A DNA stretch of 49,347 bases from assembly GCF_004362045.1 (NCBI RefSeq), contig NZ_SNWX01000022.1, forward strand, positions 1-49,347, given 5' to 3'. The notes beneath the pieces are model-generated. The model had not been told where the DNA came from. It was given only the letters and a program-made list of their open reading frames with translations, and ran no database searches. Shown here piece by piece: positions 8,302 through 17,152 of this stretch. The stretch is from Halanaerobium saccharolyticum. GTDB taxonomy: Bacteria; Bacillota; Halanaerobiia; Halanaerobiales; Halanaerobiaceae. Position numbers and translations under genes: made by a program. Position 1 is the first letter of the stretch. Every line of letters begins with the position of its first letter.

Positions 8302-8425
8302 ATGGCTTTAAAATTGTAACTCTCTGGTATATAATATTAAGGTAGTAAACAAAGAGATTATGCAGAAAAAATTAGGGAAATGACTAATTATATTTAAATA
8401 AGTGTTAAATTTGTGAGGGATAAAG

Positions 8426-8902
8426 ATGAAAAAATATATGTTGATTTTATTCAGTTATGGGGATCTAAAAAAAATTAATGAGCACCTGGAAAAAATAATA
8501 AGCAAAAATGATAAACTTTTTGTGAGAGCTGTAATGTTTGAGAATGTACCTAAACTTTCTGAACATCTAATATCTGATGAGGGAGTTTTAGGAAAGAAAG
8601 TTGTACGTGATTTAGAAAATTCTGTTGTTGACATTTATCATGATAATGCAAAAAAATACTTAGAAGAAATAAAAGAAATGGCAGCCAAAAATAAATTTGA
8701 GCTGGACACAAAATTAGTTGATGATCATGATTTAGAAAAATTAAAAAAAGAGATCACAGCAGCAGAACTTGATAGAGTCTTTATTAATTTTTCTCATAAC
8801 GAATATATTTCCAACCAGGTTAAAGAGGAAAAGATTAAAAGCTGGTTGAAAAAGATCAAACTGCCGCAGGATATTTTTTATGATGGTAAGCTGGAAAGGT
8901 AA
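8426..8902 (+). CDS. Small UspA-like (universal stress protein fold) protein, tentative
   Basis: 158 residues, no signal peptide. The arrangement resembles the UspA alpha/beta fold: a beta strand MKKYMLILFSYG, helices, VVDIYHDNAKKYLEEIKEMAAK and a late strand DRVFINFSHNEYIS. The ATP-binding glycine motif G-2x-G-9x-G of nucleotide-binding Usp proteins is not seen. SD is GAGGGATAAAG before ATG. It lies 124 nt after the DASS transporter on the same strand; Usp-like proteins often accompany membrane transporters, so a regulatory role is possible but unproven. It could also be an unrelated hypothetical protein. Confidence 0.45.
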   Translation: MKKYMLILFSYGDLKKINEHLEKIISKNDKLFVRAVMFENVPKLSEHLISDEGVLGKKVVRDLENSVVDIYHDNAKKYLEEIKEMAAKNKFELDTKLVDDHDLEKLKKEITAAELDRVFINFSHNEYISNQVKEEKIKSWLKKIKLPQDIFYDGKLER

Positions 8903-8954
8903 ATAGCCCTATAAGCACTCCTGGCAGATTTTACTAAATGCTAAGAGTTTTTTG

Positions 8955-9704
8955 TTAATCCTTTTCTACAATAATTAATTTTTTAGAATCAAAATTATCA
9001 ACTTTTGCTTTGTCTGTGGTAATAAATTTATTGCAGTCATTTATATCTGCAAAAACATAGCGAGAATCAGCGCCAATTTTAGTAGAGTCCGCTAAAAAAT
9101 ATACTTCTTTAGATTTTTCAATTACAATTCTATTAATTTCTGCAACGTCAATATTTGAAGTTGAAAGACCATTATCTAAGGTAATCCCAGAAGCTCCAAT
9201 AAAACATTTATCAAAATTCATATTAGAAACCTGTTTAATTGCAGAAGGACCAACTAAAACTGCAATATTAGTCAGGACACTGCCCCCCAATAAAATTGTT
9301 TTAATTTTATACTTTAATAATTCATCTATGTGAAAAGCACCATTGGTCACGACTGTAACATTTTTCCCTTTTAAATGTTTTATAATATGGTTTTCAGTTG
9401 TTCCGGGACCTAAAAAGATAAATTGTCCGTCTTTGACTAGGGTAGAAGCATAACTGGAAACCGCTTCTTTTTCTTCTTTATTAAGTTTCATTTTTTCTTC
9501 AAAAGATTTTTCAGCAACACTAACAACTAATTTAGCTGCTCCGCCTGTTAAAATTTCTACTTGACCTTCTTCTTCCAAAGTTTTAAGATCTCTCCTCACA
9601 GTTGCCACAGATACATCTGTCTTTTCCTGAATTTCATCTAAATAAACTATATCCTTTGAATGCAGTAAATCTAAGATTAAATTTCTTCTTTTGTAAGGAA
9701 TCAT
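8955..9704 (-). CDS. DeoR-family transcriptional repressor
   Basis: 249 residues, normal for DeoR/GlpR regulators. An N-terminal winged helix-turn-helix (about residues 1-55; VSVATVRRDLKTLEEEG is the recognition-helix region) is followed by a DeoR C-terminal sensor domain (about 75-230) with the ribose-phosphate-isomerase-like fold. Visible landmarks are LGPGTTE and GASGITLDNGLSTSN. Such repressors usually bind a phosphorylated sugar made by the pathway they control. SD on the minus strand is AAGGAGG just upstream. It is divergent from the ABC importer operon starting at 10005 and is its likely regulator, with methylthioribose-1-phosphate or deoxyribose-1-phosphate type metabolites as plausible inducers. 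Confidence 0.9.
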   Translation of the reverse strand: MIPYKRRNLILDLLHSKDIVYLDEIQEKTDVSVATVRRDLKTLEEEGQVEILTGGAAKLVVSVAEKSFEEKMKLNKEEKEAVSSYASTLVKDGQFIFLGPGTTENHIIKHLKGKNVTVVTNGAFHIDELLKYKIKTILLGGSVLTNIAVLVGPSAIKQVSNMNFDKCFIGASGITLDNGLSTSNIDVAEINRIVIEKSKEVYFLADSTKIGADSRYVFADINDCNKFITTDKAKVDNFDSKKLIIVEKD

Positions 9705-9757
9705 TTTAGATCAAACCTCCTTAATATTTTTTAATATTATCATTTTTTTTCAAAAAA

Positions 9758-9814
9758 AACAAGCTAGAAAATAAAAAAACAAGCAAAAAAATCATATTTT
9801 GGCGTAAAACATGC
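9758..9814. promoter_or_regulatory. Three phased AACAWGC direct repeats, candidate DeoR operator
   Basis: AACAAGC at 9758-9764, AACAAGC at 9778-9784 and AACATGC at 9808-9814, starts 20 and 30 bp apart, so all lie on one DNA face. Each is preceded by A residues and followed by an A-rich stretch. They lie between the divergent deoR-type gene and the importer operon. DeoR-family proteins typically bind repeated short sites, so this is the best operator candidate in the 300-bp gap. Confidence 0.45.
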
Positions 9815-9925
9815 TAAAAAGTGAATATTTTTTTAAAAAATTGATTTATCATGAAAAAATAAGTTTTAATATGGAGTAATTGACCAATATATAATCAAAA
9901 AATATCAAATATTTTCAAAAAGAGC

Positions 9926-9954
9926 TTGACATCGTGAAATCTGAGTGCTATTAT
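9926..9954 (+). promoter_or_regulatory. Strong sigma-A promoter of the importer/salvage operon
   Basis: TTGACA (9926-9931), 17 nt spacer, TATTAT (9949-9954), about 45 nt before the start codon of the solute-binding protein. The spacer shares 12 of 17 bases with the promoter at 28947-28975. The rest of the gap 9705-9925 is very A/T rich and shows only the phased repeats. Confidence 0.85.
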
Positions 9955-10004
9955 TAAGATAATAAATAATTTTCAAAAAATTAAAAATTCAAGGGGAGAT
10001 TTAA

Positions 10005-11087
10005 ATGAAAAAGCTGGCTTCAAAATCTTTAGTCTTATTGTTGGTTATCTCTTTTTTAATGGGTGCAAGTTTAATGGTTATGGCCCAGGAAGTTCCAGAA
10101 GCAATAGCTGGTAAAGACTTAAAAATGGCTTTAGTTAAAGAGTGGGGAACTGGTACTCATATGATGATGCATATTAATGGAAGCAAGGCTGAAGCTGAAA
10201 AATATGGTATCGATTTAAGCGTAATTGATGCCAATAACGACTTATTGGAAATGACAAATGGTATTGAAAATGCTATTTCTAATGAAATGGATGCTATTTT
10301 AATTTCTCACGGTAAGGCAGATGCTTTATATGCCTCTGTAGAAAAAGCATTAAAAGCCGGTATTCCAGTAATTGTTTTTGATAATGATTTTGATGTTCCT
10401 CGTGAAATTCATCAGGGTAAATTAGTTTCGATTGACCAGTATGATTTGATGATGGGTTTAATTTCTCAAATGTCACTAGTTGAAGAAATGGATGGAGAAG
10501 CCAATGTAGTTTACAATCGTGTAGCTAATGTTCCTCCAACTGATAAAAGGCATAGAATCTGGGAAGGTGCTATTTTACCAACATATACAGGTATTGAGGT
10601 TGTAGCTACAATTGACCAGGGAACAGATAACCCAATGGGAGATGCTCAAACTGCCTTAGAAACAATATTAACTACCAGTGATGAAGGTGAAATTGATGCT
10701 GTATATGCAGTGTGGGATGAATATGCTAAAGGGTTTTACAATGCAATAGTAGATTCAGGTAAAGAAATTCCACTTTATTCTGTAGATATCTCCAATCAGG
10801 ATTTAGCTATGATGCAGGATCATCCGGAAATTTGGAGATCTTCAGCTGCTGTTAACCCTGCTATAGTAGGAGAAGTTCAAATCAGACTGGCCCTGAAAGC
10901 TCTTGCTGGCGAAGATATACCAAGGTATTATTCTTTAGATCCTGTTTTAGTTCATGTTGATGATCTTCCATCTAAAGAAGAAAAAAGAGTAACAATGGAT
11001 GATCTATCAGATATTTATGATGGCTGGGGAAGCAGTAATGCTTTTGTAGAAGACTGGATGCATACTTTAGAAGAATCAGTTAAATAA
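10005..11087 (+). CDS. Ribose-type ABC transporter substrate-binding protein (type 1 periplasmic fold)
   Basis: 360 residues. The signal peptide is about residues 1-27 (MKK..., hydrophobic core, cleavage after VMA|QE); no lipobox cysteine is seen, so it is a secreted or cell-surface protein. The mature part belongs to the RbsB-like Peripla_BP_4 group: NGIENAISNEMDAILIS, GIPVIVFDND and DAVYAVWDEYAKGF segments mark the two lobes. It is the first gene of an operon with an RbsA-type ATPase and RbsC-type permease, then MtnA, MtnK and an aldolase. I infer a 5-substituted ribose (5-methylthioribose or 5-deoxyribose) as ligand. A hairpin follows the gene and may raise its expression over the downstream genes. 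SD is AAGGGGAG. Confidence 0.88.
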   Translation: MKKLASKSLVLLLVISFLMGASLMVMAQEVPEAIAGKDLKMALVKEWGTGTHMMMHINGSKAEAEKYGIDLSVIDANNDLLEMTNGIENAISNEMDAILISHGKADALYASVEKALKAGIPVIVFDNDFDVPREIHQGKLVSIDQYDLMMGLISQMSLVEEMDGEANVVYNRVANVPPTDKRHRIWEGAILPTYTGIEVVATIDQGTDNPMGDAQTALETILTTSDEGEIDAVYAVWDEYAKGFYNAIVDSGKEIPLYSVDISNQDLAMMQDHPEIWRSSAAVNPAIVGEVQIRLALKALAGEDIPRYYSLDPVLVHVDDLPSKEEKRVTMDDLSDIYDGWGSSNAFVEDWMHTLEESVK

Positions 11088-11110
11088 ATTAAAATCAATA
11101 GAAAAAGACT

Positions 11111-11141
11111 AAAGCTTGCTGGGATTTACCCAGCAAGCTTT
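11111..11141 (+). other. Intercistronic hairpin after the solute-binding protein
   Basis: AAAGCTTGCTGGG (11111-11123) pairs perfectly with CCCAGCAAGCTTT (11129-11141) over a 5-nt loop. No T-run follows, so it is more likely an mRNA-stabilising or partial attenuation element than a full terminator. Confidence 0.8.
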
Positions 11142-11171
11142 ACTAAAATTCCTTTAATAGGAAGTGGTAGA

Positions 11172-12671
11172 ATGCTTGAGATGAAAAATATAACAAAAGA
11201 GTTTCCTGGTGTAAGAGCTTTAGACGGTGTAAATTTTAATGTTGGAGATTCAGAAATTCATGCTTTAGTCGGTGCCAATGGGGCTGGGAAAAGCACACTG
11301 ATGAAGGTACTGGCTGGAGTCTATAACACTTTTGATGGAGAAATTTTAATTGATGGAAGAAAAATTGATATTTCAAATCCCAAACAGGCGAAAAAAGAAG
11401 GGATTGTAATAGTTTATCAGGAAGTTGACACAGCCTTAATTCCATCTTTAAGTGTAGCAGAAAACATTATGATGGATTATATGATCAATGATCAGCAGAA
11501 TACTTTTATGGACTGGAAATATATTAAAAAGAGGGCAAAAGAAGAGGTAGAAGCTTTGGATTTAGATATCAATGTCAATAAGAATGTGGGAGAACTTTCT
11601 TTATCAGAAAAACAGATGGTTTTAATCGGTAGGGCAGTATTCTTGAAGGCTAAATATTTAATTTTAGATGAGCCAACAGCACCACTCAGCCTGGAAGAAT
11701 CAAAAAAACTTTTTGAAATTGTTAATAAGCTTCAGAATCAGGGAATGAGTATAATATTTATTTCTCACAGACTGGATGAAGTTTTTAAGATTTGTGAAAA
11801 GGTGAGTGTTTTAAGAAATGGTCAATTTATTGGCTCCTATGATCTTAAAGAGATGACTATTGATAAAGTGGTAGAGAAAATGCTGGGTCGAAAACTTGAG
11901 AACAGCTTTCCTAAAATTGACTGTGAAGTTAATGGAACAATTTTTGAGGCATCAAATTTATCGGGTAAAAATGGGATTGACAGCGTTAATCTTAAAGTTA
12001 GAGCCGGAGAAATAGTAGGACTGGCAGGGCTTGTTGGAGCCGGCAAAACTGAATTGAGTAAACTACTTTTTGGTGAATCAAAAGTTACTGCTGGAAAGAT
12101 CAAGCTGCATGATCAGGAAATTTATAATAACAATACTTACCAGGCGGTGACAAATGGACTGGCTTTAGTGCCAGAAGAAAGACATACAGAAGGAGTATTA
12201 GTTAATGAGTCGATAGAAACAAATCTGACTCTAGTGAATTTAGACCATTACTGCCGTAATTCATTTATGAGCAGAAGAAAAATCAAAGAAGCCAGTTTAA
12301 AGGTGATAGATAATGTTGGTATCAAAACTCCGAGTGAGAAGCAGTTGGTTAATAATTTAAGTGGTGGTAACCAGCAAAAGGTCTCTATTGGGAAATGGCT
12401 CTTAGCTGATTATGAAGTTTATATTTTTGATGAACCGACTAAGGGAATAGATGTAGGTTCAAAGGCTGAAATCTATAAGCTGATCGGTGAAATAGTAAGT
12501 AACGGTAAGGGTGTTATCTACGCCTCTAGTGAATTTGAAGAAATTTTAGGATTAACAGATAGAGTTTATGTAATGTATGATGGTAAAATTGTTAAAGAAT
12601 TAAAAACTAGTGAAACTGATGAAGAAGAGCTGTTATTTTATTCTACTGGAGGTGGAAGTAGTGAAGACTGA
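11172..12671 (+). CDS. Sugar ABC transporter ATPase, RbsA/MglA type (two ATPase domains)
   Basis: 499 residues, typical for the duplicated ATPases of ribose-type importers. Domain 1: Walker A GANGAGKST (35-43), a weak signature LSLSEKQ, Walker B LILDEPTAPL. Domain 2: Walker A-like GLVGAGKTE, full signature LSGGNQQK, Walker B YIFDEPTKGID. The pattern of one degenerate and one canonical signature is normal for this family. Cytoplasmic, it powers the permease encoded next, whose GTG start lies inside this gene (12661, overlap 11 nt). SD is AGGAAGTGG before the ATG at 11172. Confidence 0.93.
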   Translation: MLEMKNITKEFPGVRALDGVNFNVGDSEIHALVGANGAGKSTLMKVLAGVYNTFDGEILIDGRKIDISNPKQAKKEGIVIVYQEVDTALIPSLSVAENIMMDYMINDQQNTFMDWKYIKKRAKEEVEALDLDINVNKNVGELSLSEKQMVLIGRAVFLKAKYLILDEPTAPLSLEESKKLFEIVNKLQNQGMSIIFISHRLDEVFKICEKVSVLRNGQFIGSYDLKEMTIDKVVEKMLGRKLENSFPKIDCEVNGTIFEASNLSGKNGIDSVNLKVRAGEIVGLAGLVGAGKTELSKLLFGESKVTAGKIKLHDQEIYNNNTYQAVTNGLALVPEERHTEGVLVNESIETNLTLVNLDHYCRNSFMSRRKIKEASLKVIDNVGIKTPSEKQLVNNLSGGNQQKVSIGKWLLADYEVYIFDEPTKGIDVGSKAEIYKLIGEIVSNGKGVIYASSEFEEILGLTDRVYVMYDGKIVKELKTSETDEEELLFYSTGGGSSED

Positions 12672-13659
12672 AGAAAAAAATAGTATAGACTTATTTAATT
12701 TACTTTATAAATATGGAACTATTTTTGTTATCCTGGCCACAATTTTGTTTTTTTCAATATTCCTAGATAATTTTATGAAATTCTCTAATATAATTAATAT
12801 TTTCCGCTCGGTTTCGATAGTGGGTTTAATCTCATTGGCGATTACGATGTCTTTAACAGTCGATGGTTTAGATCTTTCAGCAGCAGCGATTGCAGGCTTT
12901 GCAGCTGTTATAGCAGCAAAGTTTATGGTTATCTGGGAACTGGGAACTGTGCCAGCAATAATCGTACCTATTTTAGTTGGAGTAATTGTTGGAGGAGTAA
13001 ACGCCTTTTTTATTATCAAAATGAATATTTCTGACCTGCTGGCTACTTTATCGATGATGTTTTTATTAACAGGTATTTCAGTAACTTTTCAGAGCGGTAC
13101 AGCAATTTATAATTATATGCCTCTCCCTAATAATCAGGGGATGGCACCAGGGGTCTTAACTGATGCCTATTTATTTTTAGGTAAGGGTACAATCTTTAGG
13201 ATTCCAGTTCCGGTAATTATTATGTTAATAGTAGCCTTGTTTGTATTTGTTTTTTTAAATCATACTAAATATGGCCGCTTCTTTTATATGATCGGTAGTA
13301 ATCAGGAAGCTGCAAAGCTTTCAGGAATTCCAGTTAAAAAATATAAAACAATAGCTTATATGATGTCAGGATTTATAGCTGCAGTAGCCGGCCTGGTTTT
13401 AGGAGCCAGAATGGGTTCTGGTGAGGTAAGTGCTGGAGACCCTTATTTAATGGATTCAGTTGCGGCTGCATTTATCGGCTTTTCAGTTTTTGGAATCGGC
13501 CGCCCCAATGCACTGGGTACCATTTTGGGAGCTTTACTGATGGGAACCCTATTAAATGGGCTGGTTATGATGAACTTCCCCTATTATTCACAGGATATCG
13601 TAAAGGGAATTGTCTTAATTCTAGCTCTAAGTCTGACATATTATAAGAAAAAGAACTGA
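12661..13659 (+). CDS. Sugar ABC transporter permease, RbsC type
   Basis: 332 residues from GTG 12661, preceded by GGAGGTGG and overlapping the ATPase gene. An upstream in-frame start at 12610 would add 17 residues inside the ATPase gene and lacks an SD. Multiple hydrophobic segments span the protein; family landmarks include GLISLAITMSLTVDGLDLS, GGVNAFFIIKMNISDLLATL and GPNALGT-like FGIGRPNALGTILGALLMG. It forms the membrane channel of the importer with the binding protein at 10005 and the ATPase at 11172. Confidence 0.92.
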   Translation: MKTEEKNSIDLFNLLYKYGTIFVILATILFFSIFLDNFMKFSNIINIFRSVSIVGLISLAITMSLTVDGLDLSAAAIAGFAAVIAAKFMVIWELGTVPAIIVPILVGVIVGGVNAFFIIKMNISDLLATLSMMFLLTGISVTFQSGTAIYNYMPLPNNQGMAPGVLTDAYLFLGKGTIFRIPVPVIIMLIVALFVFVFLNHTKYGRFFYMIGSNQEAAKLSGIPVKKYKTIAYMMSGFIAAVAGLVLGARMGSGEVSAGDPYLMDSVAAAFIGFSVFGIGRPNALGTILGALLMGTLLNGLVMMNFPYYSQDIVKGIVLILALSLTYYKKKN

Positions 13660-13704
13660 TAATTGATAGATGTTTTATTAAGCAAAACTCAAGGAGGAAT
13701 TTAA

Positions 13705-14763
13705 ATGACTAAAAGTATTGTACCAGCCAAACTAAATGAGAGTGATGATAAGTTAATCTTACTGGATCAAACATTATTACCGGAAGAAGAAAAATACTTA
13801 GAGCTGGATACCAAAGAAGGTGTCTGGGAAGCAATTAAAAAACTTAGTGTTAGAGGAGCACCTGCTATAGGAATTGCAGCGGCCTATGGTCTATATGTCT
13901 GTCTAAATAAAGTTGAAACTGATTCTGTGGCTGAGCTGGAAGAGGAAATGGAAGAAGTCAGCGATTATCTTGCTACTTCCCGGCCGACAGCTGTCAACCT
14001 ATTCTGGGCATTAAAGCGGATGAAAAAAAGATTTGAACTGGAAAAAGCTGAGGGCAAAAATGTTCAGGAAATAAAAGCAGCCCTTTTAGAAGAAAGTGAT
14101 GAAATTTTAGACGAAGACCAAAAAATGGATATTGCAATTGGAGAACATGCTCTAAATTTACTTGAGCCGGGAATGGGACTTTTAACCCACTGTAATGCCG
14201 GTGGACTTGCGACTTCCGGTTATGGAACTGCAGAAGCTCCAATGTATCTCGGTTATGACAAAGGTTATGATTTCAAAATCTATGCTGATGAAACAAGACC
14301 ATTACTCCAGGGTGCACGGATTACATCCTTTGAATTATATAAAGCCGGTCTTGATGTAACAGTAATTACTGATAATATGGCAGCCCAGGTGATGAAGGAA
14401 GGAAAAATAGATGCGGTTTTAGTAGGATCTGACAGAATTGCTGCCAATGGTGATGCAGCAAATAAAATTGGAACCCTGGGAGTTGCAATCTTAGCCAAAG
14501 AATATGGAATCCCAATGTATTTCTTGGCACCTACTTCTACTATTGATATGGAAACAGCAACCGGAGACGAGATTGAAATTGAATTAAGAGATCCCGAAGA
14601 AATAAGAAATGGTTTTGGCCGCCGCACCGCTCCGAAAGAAGTAAAAGCCTATAATCCGGCCTTTGATGTAACTCCAACTAAATACATTACAGCAATCATT
14701 ACCGAAAAAGGGGTAGTCAAAGCACCATTTAAAGAAAATATAGAAAAATTATTTAAAGACTAA
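13705..14763 (+). CDS. mtnA: S-methyl-5-thioribose-1-phosphate isomerase (MtnA) or 5-deoxyribose-1-phosphate isomerase
   Basis: 352 residues, normal length. It converts aldose 1-phosphate (5-methylthioribose-1-P or 5-deoxyribose-1-P) to the ketose 1-phosphate. Seen: [15 protein letters not shown] near the N-terminus, catalytic C163 in [10 protein letters not shown], and catalytic D243 in [10 protein letters not shown]. These match the MtnA Cys/Asp pair, not an eIF2B-type regulatory protein. NKIGT and [10 protein letters not shown] are also typical. It follows the importer genes by 45 nt with SD AAGGAGGA, so uptake and isomerisation are coupled. Which of the two 5-substituted substrates is preferred cannot be read from sequence. 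Confidence 0.92.
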   Translation: MTKSIVPAKLNESDDKLILLDQTLLPEEEKYLELDTKEGVWEAIKKLSVRGAPAIGIAAAYGLYVCLNKVETDSVAELEEEMEEVSDYLATSRPTAVNLFWALKRMKKRFELEKAEGKNVQEIKAALLEESDEILDEDQKMDIAIGEHALNLLEPGMGLLTHCNAGGLATSGYGTAEAPMYLGYDKGYDFKIYADETRPLLQGARITSFELYKAGLDVTVITDNMAAQVMKEGKIDAVLVGSDRIAANGDAANKIGTLGVAILAKEYGIPMYFLAPTSTIDMETATGDEIEIELRDPEEIRNGFGRRTAPKEVKAYNPAFDVTPTKYITAIITEKGVVKAPFKENIEKLFKD

Positions 14764-14791
14764 TCTATTTCAGTTTAAGAATCTTTAAATT

Positions 14792-15916
14792 TTGGTGGTG
14801 ATAAAAATCAAGAGTATAGATGTCTTAGCGGTTGGTGATCCTGCAGTAGAAGTTTATAATGATTCCAAATATGGGTTTTTAGAAGAATTCAAAAAAACTA
14901 AAGATATTGATGTAAACTTTGAGATTGTTAGCTTCAATAAATATTACGAAGAATTGATGGAGTCTTTTCAGAAATATAAATATGATGTGGTGATGGTCGC
15001 CGGTCATTTATGGTTAAAGGAGTTTGTAGAAAAGGGTTATTTAGCAGAACTTAAATTGGCTGCAGCTCAAAATTACAACTATCTTGATATAGTGGCGGAG
15101 ATCAGAGAAGAGTTAGAATTGGATGGCAGAAGATATCTACTTCCCTCTTTTTCTGATGGACATATTTTAATTTATCGTAAATCAGATAAAACGAAAAATA
15201 TTGCTGAAAAAATAACGATCAAAGAACTAATTGCTGTTGTAAAAAGTTTTGAAAAACAGTCAGCTCCACTTGTGCTAAAAGCAGATGCCTCAGAAATATT
15301 TCTTGATCTTCTGCCCTATTTTAGAGCCAGAAGCCTGGAGCCTTTTTCAGAAACTGGACAATTTCTTTTAAATAATCAGTCCGGCAGAGCAGCCTTAAAT
15401 GATTATTTAGATTTAAAAAAATACTGCCAGAAAAATGTAATAAACTTCGGCAATCAGGAAGTTAAAGAAGCTATCCAAAAAAAGGAAGTAGAGCTGGCAG
15501 TAACCTGGAGTGGACAGCTGGGTACAGTAATGGATGAGCATTGTCTGGAAAAAGAATCTCTTGATTTTGCTTACTTTGAGCAGCCCTGGAAAACAACCTG
15601 GTCCTTTGCTTTAAATAACTTAAGTCAGAAAAAAGAGGCTGCAGCAGAATTTATGTACTATATTACTTCTCAAAAAGTGGACAAAGTTGTTGGTGCCCAC
15701 TGCGGTAATCCAACCCGCTTTTCTAATTTTGAAGCGGATCGGGATAAATTTCGCTGGTATAAAGTAGTACTTAAAATGCTGACTAACTCAAAAAGTCTGC
15801 CTGATCTAAAAAATACAGGCAGCTTAATTGGCAGCTGCAGTTGTGAATTTCATCAGGCATTAATGGGAAAGATAAGCGCTGAAGAAGCATTGAATAATAT
15901 AGAAAAACTAATATGA
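14792..15916 (+). CDS. Solute-binding-protein-like protein lacking a signal peptide
   Basis: About 374 residues, resembling family 1 extracellular solute-binding proteins (type 2 fold): KSIDVLAVGDPAVEVY strand, YDVVMVAGHLWLKEF, DGRRYLLPSFSDGHILIYRK, ELAVTWSGQLGTVM, and a C-terminal ISAEEALNNIEKL helix. The sequence begins directly with the first beta strand and only 28 nt separate it from mtnA, so there is no room for a signal peptide. It is apparently cytoplasmic. No second importer accompanies it. It lies between mtnA and mtnK, suggesting a role as intracellular ligand sensor, carrier or unrecognised enzyme. The start is unclear: TTG 14792, GTG 14795 and GTG 14798 lack a good SD, whereas GGTGGTGAT (14794-14802) would best serve an in-frame ATC at 14807. 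Confidence 0.75.
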   Translation: MVVIKIKSIDVLAVGDPAVEVYNDSKYGFLEEFKKTKDIDVNFEIVSFNKYYEELMESFQKYKYDVVMVAGHLWLKEFVEKGYLAELKLAAAQNYNYLDIVAEIREELELDGRRYLLPSFSDGHILIYRKSDKTKNIAEKITIKELIAVVKSFEKQSAPLVLKADASEIFLDLLPYFRARSLEPFSETGQFLLNNQSGRAALNDYLDLKKYCQKNVINFGNQEVKEAIQKKEVELAVTWSGQLGTVMDEHCLEKESLDFAYFEQPWKTTWSFALNNLSQKKEAAAEFMYYITSQKVDKVVGAHCGNPTRFSNFEADRDKFRWYKVVLKMLTNSKSLPDLKNTGSLIGSCSCEFHQALMGKISAEEALNNIEKLI

Positions 15917-15926
15917 GGTGATAAAA

Positions 15927-17135
15927 TTGGTTGAATATAAAATTTTAGATTCAAACTCAGTTAAAGATTATATTTTAGAAATCATGCCGGATTATTGTGC
16001 TGAGCGTGATGATTTAAAAGTAGAAGAAGTTGGAGATGGAAATTTAAACTTGGTTTTTAAAGTTAATAATTCAAAAGACTCTGCTAAAAAAACACTGATT
16101 TTAAAGCAGGCTTTACCCTATGTTCGACTGGTTGGTAAGGACTGGCCGATGACCAGAGACCGCTCCCGGATAGAATCAGAAGCAATCAAAGTACAGGCCA
16201 ATTACTGCCCTGATTATGTTCCAAAAATATTTTTTACAGATAATGAGATGAGTGTCTTTATTATGGAAGATTTAAGTGATTATAATTTATATGCCTATAA
16301 TTTAATGCAGGGCGAAAAAAATGACTATATAGCTGAGATAGTTGGCGAATTTTTAGCAGAGAACTTTTTCCACAGTTCAGATTTAGGAATGGATGCTAAG
16401 GAAAAGAAAAATGAGGTTAAAAAGTTTATCAACCCTGACCTCTGTAAGATCACAGAAGATTTAATTTTTACCGAGCCTTATTTTGATGTTGAAAGAAATA
16501 ATGTTTCTGAAAGTTTAAGACCATTTCTGGAAGAAGATTTCTGGCTGCGGGATGAATTAAAAACTGAGGTTGCTAAGTTAAAATATAATTTTATGAACCA
16601 TGCTGAAGCTTTACTGCATGGTGATATGCATACCCGCAGTATTTTTGTCAAAGATGACAGTGTTAAAATATTTGATCAGGAATTTGCTTTCTATGGACCA
16701 ATGGGTTTTGATTTCGGTCTATTTTTCGGTAATCTGCTGCTTAATTTTGTGACTCAGGAATACTGGAATAAAGATAAGGCAGTTGAGATGCAGGACCATA
16801 TTATTGAGGTTATAAATGATACCTGGCATAAATTTGAAGAAAGATTTTTAGAATTAATGGATCAGTCAGAAGATAGAATGTATTCTCTGGAAAGTATGAA
16901 AGATATTTTTATCAAACACCTATTGGCAGAAATTGCTGGCTACACAGGTACTTCAGCTATTCGCAGGGTACACGGTCTGGCAGGTGTTCCTGAATTCTGG
17001 GATATTGAAGATGAAAAAACCAGAGCTGATTTAAAGATTAAGGCACTGAACCTTGGTTCTGAATTAATAGTAAAAAGAAAAAATTTTGAGAGTATAGATG
17101 ATTTGCTGGATGTAGTTAGAAAGTATAAAATTTAA
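15927..17135 (+). CDS. mtnK: S-methyl-5-thioribose kinase (MtnK)
   Basis: 402 residues from TTG 15927, chosen because GAGGTGAT (15915-15922) is a near-perfect SD ending 4 nt before it; GTG 15918 lies inside that SD. MtnK uses ATP to phosphorylate 5-methylthioribose (or 5-deoxyribose) at C1. The aminoglycoside-kinase-like fold is evident: GDGNLNLVFKV loop, PYVRLVGKDWPMTRDR, FIMEDLSDYN hinge, catalytic HGDMHTRS (from residue 231) and metal-binding DQEFAFYGPMGFDFG. Together with MtnA and the aldolase it forms a three-step route to a C3 product. The gene follows the solute-binding-like gene closely. Confidence 0.92.
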   Translation: MVEYKILDSNSVKDYILEIMPDYCAERDDLKVEEVGDGNLNLVFKVNNSKDSAKKTLILKQALPYVRLVGKDWPMTRDRSRIESEAIKVQANYCPDYVPKIFFTDNEMSVFIMEDLSDYNLYAYNLMQGEKNDYIAEIVGEFLAENFFHSSDLGMDAKEKKNEVKKFINPDLCKITEDLIFTEPYFDVERNNVSESLRPFLEEDFWLRDELKTEVAKLKYNFMNHAEALLHGDMHTRSIFVKDDSVKIFDQEFAFYGPMGFDFGLFFGNLLLNFVTQEYWNKDKAVEMQDHIIEVINDTWHKFEERFLELMDQSEDRMYSLESMKDIFIKHLLAEIAGYTGTSAIRRVHGLAGVPEFWDIEDEKTRADLKIKALNLGSELIVKRKNFESIDDLLDVVRKYKI

Positions 17136-17152
17136 AGCTGAAGGAGTTTTCT

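Noticed and set aside
11138-11150. TTTACTAAA near the importer hairpin as another copy of the 18016 operator
   Set aside because: It lacks the flanking symmetry and is not next to a promoter; short T/A words like this also appear by chance at 8931 and 42590.
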